DNA of 40,230 nt from an uncultured Lachnospiraceae bacterium (lineage in GTDB: Bacteria > Bacillota > Clostridia > Lachnospirales > Lachnospiraceae). The stretch's first letter is position 1, and each line of letters starts with the position of its first letter. A program made the position numbers and the translations under genes. The notes beneath the pieces are model-generated. The model made no database searches and was not told where the DNA came from. It saw only the letters and a program-made list of their open reading frames with translations. Shown piece by piece: positions 25,594 through 33,774 of the stretch. The DNA is taken from NCBI GenBank assembly GCA_945868305.1, contig CAMBKU010000020.1, positions 1 through 40,230 of the forward strand, read 5' to 3'.

Positions 25594-26946
25594 TTACTGT
25601 CCCATATTGAAGTTTACAGTATCTTCTGCTGTCTGGAGTTCTGTCTCGATATCAGAGCCTGCAATTACATTCGTAATAGCCGTAGCAACTGCATCACGAG
25701 CTTCATAATAGTAAACACCAGTAATGTTGGAAGGTACCTTTGTTGCGTAATCTACAATCTTAGCAGATACTGCGTCTCCGCCAAAGAATTCATTTGGCTC
25801 TGCATATGCTGTAGAATCACCAGCCGGAGCCCATGTTGCGATTGCACCACAGGAAAGGATATTATCGTAAAGTTCTGTGCTGCCTGCAAATGTACTTGCA
25901 AGGAAATCAAATGCAAGTTCTTTGTTCTGGCAATTTGCTGTTACAGCCCAGGAAGACCCACCATTGTTGGAGTAGTTGGTTGCATCGTCTACACCTACCA
26001 GGCTTGGCATATTGGTAATTCCCCAGTTACCGGACTGATCTTCTGCGGTCTGAATGGAAGCCATGATCCAGCATCCATTGATGGTTCCTGCTACATCACC
26101 ATTTGTAATGGAACCTACATATTCATCCCAGCTGTTTACTTCGATCAGAACACCTGCATCTTTTAATTCTTTATATGTTTCCGCAACAACTTTTAAAGCA
26201 TCATTGTTTACAATGTTTGCAGTTCCGTCTTCATTAAAAAGTGACGAACCTGCGGACTGAAGCATCATCATAATAAGATCACACTCGCCTGCCTGCATGG
26301 AGATTAACGGTTTGCCCGTTGCTTCTAATACTTTCTTACCATTTTCAATATACTGATCCCATGTGATATCTGTAAAATCATCAATGGTAAGTCCTGCCTG
26401 TTCCAAAATATCGGTACGATAGCAACCGATAACTGCACCGTTATCAAACGGAACACCATAATTCTTGCCATCTACTACAGAATAAGCAGTTTTTCCTTCT
26501 GCAAACTGTGAGAAATCAATTCCACTGTCTGCTAAATCTGTAAATGCATCCGGATAGCTGATAACATTTTTCTGGAACGCATTGTCCTGCATTAACAGGA
26601 TATCCGGCAATGTGCTAAGATCTCCGGAAGTTGCTGCCGTTGTAAGCTTGGTCTGAACATCTTCCCAAGGTGTCTCAACCACGTTAACTGTAACATCCGG
26701 GTGGTCTTTCTGATATACTTTTGCTGCTTCTTCCATAGAGAAGATATTAAACGCCGGATCCCAGCACCATACGGTTAAGGTATCTCCGCCTTCGCTTGCT
26801 CCGGAACCAGACTCTGTTGAAGCGCTGTCACCGGATGAAGCCGTACTTCCTGACGATGAGCCACTTCCACTGTCTGAGCTTCCGCAAGCTACCATAGACA
26901 CAGCCATTGCTGACACCAACATAAGTGATACGATTTTCTTTTTCAT
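25594..26946 (-). CDS. Sugar-binding lipoprotein of the second ABC importer
   Basis: A 450-residue extracellular solute-binding protein. The signal is MKKKIVSLMLVSAMAVSM with the lipobox cysteine at residue 21, and a long serine/glycine linker follows. The mature domain starts with LTVWCWDPAFNIF, typical of CUT1 family binding proteins. I chose the ATG at 26946 since GGAGGG lies 7 bases upstream. It is expressed from a promoter with a weak -35 and upstream direct repeats, so it is probably activated by the adjacent AraC-family protein. A galactoside substrate is inferred from GH2 downstream; lactose or beta-galacto-oligosaccharides are candidates. Confidence 0.92.
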   Translation of the reverse strand: MKKKIVSLMLVSAMAVSMVACGSSDSGSGSSSGSTASSGDSASTESGSGASEGGDTLTVWCWDPAFNIFSMEEAAKVYQKDHPDVTVNVVETPWEDVQTKLTTAATSGDLSTLPDILLMQDNAFQKNVISYPDAFTDLADSGIDFSQFAEGKTAYSVVDGKNYGVPFDNGAVIGCYRTDILEQAGLTIDDFTDITWDQYIENGKKVLEATGKPLISMQAGECDLIMMMLQSAGSSLFNEDGTANIVNNDALKVVAETYKELKDAGVLIEVNSWDEYVGSITNGDVAGTINGCWIMASIQTAEDQSGNWGITNMPSLVGVDDATNYSNNGGSSWAVTANCQNKELAFDFLASTFAGSTELYDNILSCGAIATWAPAGDSTAYAEPNEFFGGDAVSAKIVDYATKVPSNITGVYYYEARDAVATAITNVIAGSDIETELQTAEDTVNFNMGQ

Positions 26947-27056
26947 AGCAATTCCCTCCAATGCTTTTATTTATAATGACGGCAGTTTTTTGTTACCTCA
27001 TTTTTTATTTGTGTAATTTGTACACTTTATTTCTGTCCGTCCTTTATTATATGTGT

Positions 27057-27062
27057 ATTATA
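27057..27062 (-). promoter_or_regulatory. -10 element of the second importer promoter
   Basis: Minus-strand TATAAT (27062-27057). At 17-base spacing the -35 would read CACTAC, a poor match, so an activator is probably needed. Confidence 0.6.
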
Positions 27063-27096
27063 CCAAAATATCTCTTGGGGTAGTGAACGTATTTAG

Positions 27097-27148
27097 TTAT
27101 AAAACGTGCATTTTCGACCATATTATAAAATATCTGCATTTTCTACCA
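27097..27148 (-). repeat. Direct repeats upstream of the second importer (candidate AraC sites)
   Basis: Two minus-strand copies, 28 bases apart, share TGGT, then GAAAATGCA, then TTTTATAA. Copy 1 spans 27148-27123 and copy 2 spans 27120-27097. Copy 1 overlaps the stop codon of the AraC-family gene; copy 2 ends about 12 bases upstream of where the -35 would lie. Confidence 0.65.
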
Positions 27149-28078
27149 TCCCTTGATTGCGGATATATTAAATGAAAGTAGCTTACTTTCGTAATTTTCC
27201 GGGTTCTTTTTCCACTGATATGGCGTTGTCCCGACAATCCTCTTAAAATTCCGGTTGAAGGTAGATGTTGTAGAAAACCCCACCTTCATAGCAACCTCAT
27301 CCATGGAAGCATTTGTCTTTTTCATCAATTCACATGCCATCTGCACACGGATCATGTTGATATAATCCACTGGTGTCATATTCATATATTCCACAAACAG
27401 CCTTCGGAAATGTGTCTCGCTCATATTACACTTTTCTGCCAGTGTCTCAATCCGAATACTCTCTTTATATTCCATGCTGATATAGTCAAGCGCATTCTTT
27501 ATCTGGGAAATTCCAGGTTTTCTCTCCTCAAAGATTTCCTCCGGTTTGTCACAGTTCATCCTGGCAATCTCAAGACACATTGCCTCTGCCAATGCATTCA
27601 CCGTGTCCGTATAAAACTCACGTTTTCCCCTCATTTCTTCCATAATTGTAAGCACGATGGAAACAAGCTGCGGATTCTCCCGTGCCCGCAGACAGTTCGC
27701 CTTCCGATTAATCAACCGCAACAACTTTTTCTGATGCAGTTCATTTTCCGGATACATATTCCGAAGAATCGTCTCTGGATCAAAATACAAATACTCCCAG
27801 AAACTTTTCCTCCCCCTTTCGCTGTTTGTCGTATGAGGATAATTTTTTGGAATCACGCTTAATATTTCCGGCTCATAGGAAACCACTGTCTCATCCAGTG
27901 TCATTGTTCCCTTGCCGTCCCGGCAGTATCCGATTTCCATCATATTGTGAAAATGCAAATGCAATACTCCCGTACCGTATTCCCGAATCCATTCCTCTCC
28001 CAAAAGCGCCATTACATATTCTTTTTGCGGAATATCATAATAACGAAGCTCTATCGTCTCCCTTTTTCGTCTTCCCAT
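27143..28078 (-). CDS. AraC-family transcriptional regulator
   Basis: A 311-residue protein. The N-terminal ~150 residues hold a cupin-type effector domain (VLHLHFHNMMEIGY with its histidines, then GKGTMTL and VIPKNYPHTT). The C-terminal ~100 residues hold the two helix-turn-helix motifs: IETLAEKCNMSETHFRRLF and EVAMKVGFSTTSTFNRNFKR, ending in VGTTPYQWK. I chose the ATG at 28078, which follows GAGGAG; an earlier TTG at 28102 gives an unsupported extension. It lies directly upstream of the second importer and most likely activates it in response to a sugar. It has its own near-consensus promoter. Confidence 0.92.
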   Translation of the reverse strand: MGRRKRETIELRYYDIPQKEYVMALLGEEWIREYGTGVLHLHFHNMMEIGYCRDGKGTMTLDETVVSYEPEILSVIPKNYPHTTNSERGRKSFWEYLYFDPETILRNMYPENELHQKKLLRLINRKANCLRARENPQLVSIVLTIMEEMRGKREFYTDTVNALAEAMCLEIARMNCDKPEEIFEERKPGISQIKNALDYISMEYKESIRIETLAEKCNMSETHFRRLFVEYMNMTPVDYINMIRVQMACELMKKTNASMDEVAMKVGFSTTSTFNRNFKRIVGTTPYQWKKNPENYESKLLSFNISAIKGW

Positions 28079-28129
28079 TGTCTGTTCTCCTCTGCATGTC
28101 AACTCAAAGTGTTTTTTCTTCCTATATTT

Positions 28130-28158
28130 AGTATAATTTTTTCCACTATACTTGTCAA
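28130..28158 (-). promoter_or_regulatory. Strong promoter of the AraC-family gene
   Basis: Minus-strand TTGACA (28158-28153), a 17-base spacer and TATACT (28135-28130). Confidence 0.85.
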
Positions 28159-28207
28159 TGTGCTGAATAGTATTGATATTGTGTGGTTTTTTTCAGTAAA
28201 AGGCACC

Positions 28208-28234
28208 AAAAAAGGAAGCATACGCTTCCTTTTT
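28208..28234. terminator. Intrinsic terminator after the L,D-transpeptidase gene
   Basis: AAAAAGGAAGC (28209-28219) pairs with GCTTCCTTTTT (28224-28234) around a 4-base loop. It lies 19 bases after the stop of the L,D-transpeptidase gene and is symmetric in its A/T runs. Confidence 0.95.
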
Positions 28235-28252
28235 CGTTATCTCTATTCACTT

Positions 28253-29872
28253 TTACTGCGGCTGTGCTGCCTGAAGTTCTGCCAATGTTGCCTCGTCTGC
28301 AGTAAATATGCCATAATTGGTTACTTTTGCCTTATCTTCCTCCGACAACGCATTATACTGGTTTCGAATGGTAGCCATAATCGTCGCGCTCTCCAACGTA
28401 ACCGGTCCTATGCTGTCTATTTCTGTAATAATTGTCTCCGGTGACACTGTAATTGTTACGTCCGGCGTCGGTTCTGTCTGGAATACCAGCACCGGATCTC
28501 CCACTTCGATATTGGCAAAAATTGTTTTCGCCGCACTCAAAGGAAGATTGATACATCCATGAGAGCCACTTCTCAAATAGATCTGTCCGCCAAAGGAGCT
28601 TCTCCAGGTCGCATCATGCATTCCAACATCTCCATTAAACGGCATCCAGTAATTCACAAAAGACTCATAATCCGGTCCTTTTAAGGTACGCTCTGTCTCC
28701 TTACTATTAATAAAATATGCTCCGGTAGGCGTATCATTTCCTTCCGCTACCTTTCCGGATACAAAATCCGTACTGACAACAAGAGCTCCCTCTTTATAAA
28801 AATAAAGATGCTGCGTTGTCAGATTTATTTCAACATAGGTGTTGCCATAATCATTCTCCCCATGACTGTTTGCACGCTGGGAATACTCCGGCTCACGCTC
28901 TACAATCTCACCGCTTTCAATATCTGCAAGAAGCTTTTCTTTTTCTGCTGACTGGTCAATCTTCCAGCCATAGCTTCCACCCGGAACTGTTACCGTCCCT
29001 CCATTTGTCATCTTAAGCGTTTTTTCCCGCCCCGCCGTATTATAAGAAGACGCTAATTCTTTTATATAAGAAGCCGCTTTGTCTGCGTCAATCATTACTT
29101 CCATATTATCTGATACAGAAAGCCAGTCCTTGATTACCGATGCATCTACAACCTCTGTCTTGTTACCAAAATCATAGGTGATTCTGGCATTGACATATCT
29201 GTTGAGCTTATCTGCCGCATCCACGATACTCTGCGTACTCTCTGTAATTTCCGGATCTATGTAACAGCCTGTTTCTTCCATGGAAAGCTTCTCATCCAGA
29301 TTTGCAACCGCATTCTTTACCTTCTCTGAAAAAACTTCTGTATTCACCGTACTGCCATATTCCGCCGGAACTATGGTATACCCCTCTGTTTCCGAATAAT
29401 CTGAAATCTGTGCATTTACCGGAGATACCTGATTTTCTTCGTCCATGCATTCCAGCTTTGCAAGCGCATCCGCCAGTTTTTCTTCGTCATAAGACACCAT
29501 CGTCTCAATACTATATTCCTGCTCCCGGAACACCGAAACAATCCAGCCAAATGCATTCTGCTCCTTTAGCAGTTCCTCCAGACTCCCATCAAACTGTGGC
29601 GCAATAGAAATGTCTTTCCCGTTAATTGTCTCACTTTTCCCGTCCCGTTCCTCCAGCGTCAGCACATAACTGTCGATTTCGTCTGAAATCTCATCCTCCA
29701 CCTGGGAAATACTTTGTCCGGAACTATCCAGACCGTTGATTGTCGTACGGAACAGAAAATGGCTCTTAAAATAAATGCCAAAAGCAAGATATACCACAGC
29801 AAGAACAAAAAGCACTATACCTGTCGTAATCTGAACCGTATGTTTCTTCTTATTTTGATTCTTTTTTTTCAT
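28253..29872 (-). CDS. L,D-transpeptidase with peptidoglycan-binding-like repeats (YkuD)
   Basis: A 539-residue membrane-anchored protein. A lysine-rich N-terminus is followed by one membrane segment (about residues 14-34). Two tandem-like extracytoplasmic regions resembling PG_binding_4/VanW-associated domains follow. The YkuD catalytic domain comes last (about residues 345-465), with MHDATW and SHGCINLP (catalytic C440). A short C-terminal tail of about 70 residues follows. L,D-transpeptidases make 3-3 peptidoglycan cross-links resistant to most beta-lactams, or attach wall proteins. The ATG at 29872 follows a GAGG site. It has a TTGACA promoter (29916-29945) and a strong terminator, so it is monocistronic. 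Confidence 0.93.
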   Translation of the reverse strand: MKKKNQNKKKHTVQITTGIVLFVLAVVYLAFGIYFKSHFLFRTTINGLDSSGQSISQVEDEISDEIDSYVLTLEERDGKSETINGKDISIAPQFDGSLEELLKEQNAFGWIVSVFREQEYSIETMVSYDEEKLADALAKLECMDEENQVSPVNAQISDYSETEGYTIVPAEYGSTVNTEVFSEKVKNAVANLDEKLSMEETGCYIDPEITESTQSIVDAADKLNRYVNARITYDFGNKTEVVDASVIKDWLSVSDNMEVMIDADKAASYIKELASSYNTAGREKTLKMTNGGTVTVPGGSYGWKIDQSAEKEKLLADIESGEIVEREPEYSQRANSHGENDYGNTYVEINLTTQHLYFYKEGALVVSTDFVSGKVAEGNDTPTGAYFINSKETERTLKGPDYESFVNYWMPFNGDVGMHDATWRSSFGGQIYLRSGSHGCINLPLSAAKTIFANIEVGDPVLVFQTEPTPDVTITVSPETIITEIDSIGPVTLESATIMATIRNQYNALSEEDKAKVTNYGIFTADEATLAELQAAQPQ

Positions 29873-29915
29873 AATCCTGCCTCTTTTTACTCCTATCTAT
29901 ACTCAAACATTCTAT

Positions 29916-29945
29916 ATCATATAATTTTTCTAAATCGCTTGTCAA
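29916..29945 (-). promoter_or_regulatory. Promoter of the L,D-transpeptidase gene
   Basis: Minus-strand TTGACA (29945-29940), an 18-base spacer and TATGAT (29921-29916). Confidence 0.75.
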
Positions 29946-30002
29946 CAGATTCCGGGAATTGTAATATTTTCTTAAAATTTTTTAAAATAACGCCAAATAG
30001 AA

Positions 30003-30031
30003 TTGTTCTTTCCACGCGCTTATGCTATAAT
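30003..30031 (+). promoter_or_regulatory. Promoter of the PAP2 phosphatase gene
   Basis: TTGTTC, a 17-base spacer, then TATAAT (30026-30031) with an extended TGC directly before it. It lies about 50 bases upstream of the start codon at 30080. Confidence 0.8.
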
Positions 30032-30079
30032 CCCACATTAGATACAATTTTTGATTGCAGTAAAGGACAGGTGTTTTTT

Positions 30080-30760
30080 ATGAAGACCTTAACAAAGGAA
30101 CGTTTCAAGGCATGGTTTCAAAAATACAAGCACGGACTGCTTTTGCTCTATTTTCTGATTTATCTGCCGTGGTTTCATTATCTGGAAAAGAACGTGACCG
30201 TTCACTTTAATGTCATACACATGGCGATTGACGACTATATTCCGTTTATCGAATTTTTCGTCATTCCATATTTCCTCTGGTTTGGATATATTGCACTTGC
30301 AATGGCTTACTTTTTTCTCCACAGTACCACGGATTATTATAAGCTCTGTGCATTTCTCTTTACCGGAATGACCGTTTTTCTTATCATCTCGACGATATAT
30401 CCGAATGGTCAATACTTAAGACCAACTACATTTGCACGGGACAATATCTGCGTGGATCTTGTAAAATGGCTGTACTCCACAGACACAGCGACCAATCTTT
30501 TTCCAAGTATCCATGTGTATAATTCTTTGGGAGTTCACATTGCCATCTGCAATAGTGAACATTTTAAGAATAAAAAGGGCATTCGTCGCCTTTCCTTTGT
30601 GCTGATGGTGAGCATCATCCTTGCCACCATGTTCTTAAAACAGCATTCCGTGTTCGATGTCATCACTGCATTTATCCTTGCGGCTGTGATGCATTCCATC
30701 GTCTACGGTCATGCATTCCAGAAGGAAGAAGAACAGGTACTTCAGGAACAGCTTCCATAG
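30080..30760 (+). CDS. PAP2-family membrane phosphatase
   Basis: A 226-residue protein with about six membrane segments. Two of the PAP2 active-site motifs are clear: PSIHVYNSLG (H145) and KQHSVFDVITAF (H189, D193). The first, basic motif is weaker (around YPNGQYLRP). Members dephosphorylate lipid phosphates such as phosphatidic acid or undecaprenyl pyrophosphate, or act as inositol-phosphoceramide-type synthases. The exact substrate is unknown. I chose the ATG at 30080: an AAGGACAGG site precedes it and the promoter lies between 30003 and 30031. A longer upstream frame runs antisense into the L,D-transpeptidase gene and is rejected. Confidence 0.85.
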   Translation: MKTLTKERFKAWFQKYKHGLLLLYFLIYLPWFHYLEKNVTVHFNVIHMAIDDYIPFIEFFVIPYFLWFGYIALAMAYFFLHSTTDYYKLCAFLFTGMTVFLIISTIYPNGQYLRPTTFARDNICVDLVKWLYSTDTATNLFPSIHVYNSLGVHIAICNSEHFKNKKGIRRLSFVLMVSIILATMFLKQHSVFDVITAFILAAVMHSIVYGHAFQKEEEQVLQEQLP

Positions 30761-30770
30761 GGGACAGAAA

Positions 30771-30810
30771 GAAGTGGGATTTTCCAATCGGAAAGTCCCA
30801 CTTCTTTTTT
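30771..30810. terminator. Bidirectional terminator between PAP2 and nadE
   Basis: GAAGTGGGA (30771-30779) pairs with TCCCACTTC (30796-30804), with an inner TTTCC/GGAAA. A run of T follows on the plus strand, and an A-rich run precedes it. It ends both convergent genes. Confidence 0.92.
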
Positions 30811-30827
30811 CTATCTTCACTCTTCAT

Positions 30828-32741
30828 TTATTCCAATATTTCAAGTTCTTTTTGCCAGATTGCCGCAACCGCATCACTCGGCATCCGCAAATCTCCTCTC
30901 GGAGAAACCGCAACCGTACCGACCTTTGGTCCATCCGGCAAGCAGGAACGTTTGAACTGCTGTGCAAAAAAACGGCGGTAAAAGGTCTTTAACCATTTTA
31001 AAATCGTTTCCTTATCGTAAACCCCGGCAAAGGCAATTTTAGCCAGACGATAGATTTTAGATGGCGCATAACCAAAACGCAGGACATAGTACAGATAAAA
31101 GTCGTGCAATTCGTATGGTCCAACGATATCTTCCGTTTTTTGAGCAATCTTTCCATCTTCCGGCGGAAGCAGTTCCGGACTGACCGGTGTATCCAATACG
31201 TCAAGAAGAACTTCACGCAGCTCCTGATTGTCACAGGTATCCGCATAATACCGTACCAGATGCCGCACCAGCGTCTTTGGCACCGAGGCATTAACACCAT
31301 ACATGGACATATGATCACCATTGTAAGTCGCCCAGCCCAATGCCAGTTCCGACATATCTCCTGTCCCGATAACCATACCACCATTTTTATTGGCAATATC
31401 CATTAAAATCTGAGTACGCTCTCTCGCCTGCCCATTTTCATAAGTGACATCATGCACTTTCTCATCCTGTCCGATATCACGAAAATGGATACGGACTGCA
31501 TCCTGAATGCTTACCTCCTTAAATCCGGCCCCAAGGCACTGAATCAGCTTTACCGCATTGTCATATGTGCGATCCGTTGTTCCAAAGCCAGGCATCGTGA
31601 CTGCTGTAATCTGCCCATGATTCATACCCAGCAGATCAAAAGCTCGCACCGTAACAAGAAGCGCCAGCGTGGAATCTAATCCCCCAGAAATCCCGACCAC
31701 TGCATTTTTACAATGGGTATGCTCCAGCCGCTTCTTTAGACCCATAGACTGAATGGAAAGAATCTCCTCACAACGTTTATCCCTGTCCTTTTTATTTCCC
31801 GGTACGAAAGGTGCCGGATCGATGAATCTGGTCAGTTTGGTTTCTTCCAGTTTTAAGGAGAATAATTGGTTTACATAATTTTCATTCTTTGTTTCAAAGG
31901 TCGTCATTCTCCGCCGTTCCGTATTCAGGCGGAATACATCGAATTCTGAATAGATGGTCTCATTCACAAAACGCTTGGCTTTTGCTAAAATCGTACCGTT
32001 TTCCGCAATAATGTTGTGGCCTGAATAAACAACATCCTGCGTGGATTCTCCATCTCCGGCGCTGGCATAAACATAACCACACAAAAGCCTTGCGGACTGT
32101 CCGCCAACCAGTGCTTCACGATAAATATCCTTGCCAGTGGTCTCATCACTGGCGGAAAGATTCACGATAACATTTGCTCCCGCCAGCGCATGAGAAATAC
32201 TCGGCGGGTTCGGCGCCCATACATCTTCACAGATTTCCACCGCCACCCGAAGCTCTGGCAGTTCTTTACAAGCAAAAATCTGATTCGTTCCGATTGGCAG
32301 CTCCATGTCCGGCAGGAAACGTGTCTGCTCCACCTTCTTCATTCCTTTTGCAAAATGTCTCGCCTCATAAAATTCCCCATAATTCGGAATATAGGTCTTT
32401 GGCACCAATCCCAGAATTTTCCCATGATTCACTGCTGCTGCCACATTATAGAGTTTTCCCAGATGTTCATAAGGAAGCCCTACAAAAATCAGTGCATCCA
32501 TGTCCTTTGTCTGTTCTGCCAGAAAAAGCAGTGCCTTTTTCGCCTCCGAAAGCAATGTCTCCTGCAAAAACAGATCACTGCAGCTGTAAGAAGTAAGTGA
32601 TAACTCCGGAAACACGATAATCTTTGCTCCATTTTCCGCCGTTTCCTTTACTAATGTACAGATTCTCTGCGCATTTTCAATCGGATCTGCGACCACTGCC
32701 TTTGGTGTTGCCGCAGCCACTTTGATAAATCCCTGTCTCAA
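30828..32741 (-). CDS. nadE: Glutamine-dependent NAD+ synthetase
   Basis: A 637-residue two-domain enzyme. The N-terminal nitrilase-like glutaminase has FPELSLTSYSC and the catalytic cysteine in ICEDVW (C171). The C-terminal NAD synthetase domain has the P-loop SGGLDST (residues 352-358), TVRAFDLLG and GTGDMSELALGW. It amidates deamido-NAD using glutamine and ATP in the cytoplasm. The start is TTG at 32741: AAAGGAG lies 9 bases upstream, and the next residues (RQGFIKVAAATP) match the usual family N-terminus. Its TTG overlaps the TGA of hslO, so the two are translationally coupled. Confidence 0.95.
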   Translation of the reverse strand: MRQGFIKVAAATPKAVVADPIENAQRICTLVKETAENGAKIIVFPELSLTSYSCSDLFLQETLLSEAKKALLFLAEQTKDMDALIFVGLPYEHLGKLYNVAAAVNHGKILGLVPKTYIPNYGEFYEARHFAKGMKKVEQTRFLPDMELPIGTNQIFACKELPELRVAVEICEDVWAPNPPSISHALAGANVIVNLSASDETTGKDIYREALVGGQSARLLCGYVYASAGDGESTQDVVYSGHNIIAENGTILAKAKRFVNETIYSEFDVFRLNTERRRMTTFETKNENYVNQLFSLKLEETKLTRFIDPAPFVPGNKKDRDKRCEEILSIQSMGLKKRLEHTHCKNAVVGISGGLDSTLALLVTVRAFDLLGMNHGQITAVTMPGFGTTDRTYDNAVKLIQCLGAGFKEVSIQDAVRIHFRDIGQDEKVHDVTYENGQARERTQILMDIANKNGGMVIGTGDMSELALGWATYNGDHMSMYGVNASVPKTLVRHLVRYYADTCDNQELREVLLDVLDTPVSPELLPPEDGKIAQKTEDIVGPYELHDFYLYYVLRFGYAPSKIYRLAKIAFAGVYDKETILKWLKTFYRRFFAQQFKRSCLPDGPKVGTVAVSPRGDLRMPSDAVAAIWQKELEILE

Positions 32742-33607
32742 TTTCGAATCTCCTTTAATTCATCAATATCAAACGTATAGTGTGTATTGCAGAAATCACA
32801 ATTTACCTCAATTGGTTCTCCGTCTTTTATAATATCATCCATTTCTTCTTTACTGATACTCGCAAGCGCCTTTTCTACCCGCTCTTTGGAACAGTTGCAG
32901 AAAAACTGTGCCGGCATCTGATCCGTGATCTCAAGCCCGAATTCTCCCAAAAGCTTTTCCAAAATCATCTCTGGATTATAGCCCTGCGCCAGCAAGCTCG
33001 TGACCGATGTCACCTCTGCCACTTTCTTTTCCAGCCGTTCAATCACTGACTCCTCAGCAAAAGGCATAAGCTGGATAATAAAACCTCCTGCCTGCTCTAC
33101 GGTATTTTCCTTATTCATCAAAACCCCCAGTCCTACAGCAGATGGCACCTGTTCTGACGCCGCAAAATAGTACGTCAGATCTTCTGCAATCTCACTGGTC
33201 TGCAATGTAGTCTGTCCAATATAAGGCTCTTTTAATCCCATATCTTTGATCACGCTTAATGTTCCTGCTCCAAGTGCCCCTGCCACATCCAGCTTTCCTT
33301 TTGCATTGGCAGGTAAAATCACATCCGGCACATACGGATACCCCTTAACGTTTCCCGCTGCATCCGCAGTTACCGTCATACCACGCATTGGTCCATCACC
33401 TTTGACCTGAATGGTAAGAAGATCCTTCTCCCCCTTCATCATGCTTCCCATCATGACTGCACCAGACATAAGCCTTCCGAGCGCCGCCGTGACCACCGGA
33501 CTCGTATTGTGCCTTTTTCGTGCCTCCTCTACAAGTTCCTTTGACGTAATGGCAAATGCCCTAATCTGGCTGTCTGCCGCCGTTGCTCTTATCATATAAT
33601 CTGACAT
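32738..33607 (-). CDS. hslO: Hsp33 redox-regulated chaperone
   Basis: A 289-residue protein. It begins MSDYMIRATAAD, includes the family signatures AALGRLMSGAVMMGSMMKG and VKGDGPMRGM, and ends with the zinc-binding cysteines as FFCNCSKERV and then CDFCNTHY. Hsp33 is an oxidation-activated holdase in the cytoplasm. I chose the ATG at 33607, since a longer frame adds 26 residues with no family match. The ribosome binding site is weak (GGAAAGAGAG). It is first in a two-gene unit with nadE and transcribed divergently from an unknown membrane protein. Confidence 0.95.
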   Translation of the reverse strand: MSDYMIRATAADSQIRAFAITSKELVEEARKRHNTSPVVTAALGRLMSGAVMMGSMMKGEKDLLTIQVKGDGPMRGMTVTADAAGNVKGYPYVPDVILPANAKGKLDVAGALGAGTLSVIKDMGLKEPYIGQTTLQTSEIAEDLTYYFAASEQVPSAVGLGVLMNKENTVEQAGGFIIQLMPFAEESVIERLEKKVAEVTSVTSLLAQGYNPEMILEKLLGEFGLEITDQMPAQFFCNCSKERVEKALASISKEEMDDIIKDGEPIEVNCDFCNTHYTFDIDELKEIRN

Positions 33608-33656
33608 TTTATTTCTCTCTTTCCTGATATTTTCTTCTTGACAATTACTTCTACTA

Positions 33657-33685
33657 ATAGTACCAACTTTCCCCCGGAAAATCAA
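33657..33685 (-). promoter_or_regulatory. Promoter of hslO-nadE
   Basis: Minus-strand TTGATT (33685-33680), a 17-base spacer and TACTAT (33662-33657), with an extended TGG before it. Confidence 0.65.
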
Positions 33686-33697
33686 GTTTCATCCTCC

Positions 33698-33726
33698 TTG
33701 ATTATTTGCAGCAAAAAAAGTATACT
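33698..33726 (+). promoter_or_regulatory. Promoter of the unknown membrane protein gene
   Basis: TTGATT (33698-33703), a 17-base spacer and TATACT (33721-33726). The predicted start, near 33733, lies after both upstream in-frame start codons (33706 and 33727), which supports the TTG start at 33775. Confidence 0.75.
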
Positions 33727-33774
33727 ATGAACTGTGGCATTTCCGCCTTATTTTTTACCTTTGGAGGAAGTATC

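Noticed and set aside
29714-30079. N-terminal extension of the PAP2 frame
   Set aside because: It runs antisense into the L,D-transpeptidase gene, crosses a promoter at 30003-30031, and a good start with ribosome binding site exists at 30080.
33639-33667. TTGACA on the plus strand with TACCAA at 17 bases as a promoter
   Set aside because: The -10 match is poor, and a better promoter (33698-33726) lies downstream.
33706-33774. Earlier in-frame TTG and ATG starts for the unknown membrane protein
   Set aside because: The predicted transcription start near 33733 lies after them, and the GGAGG site fits the TTG at 33775.
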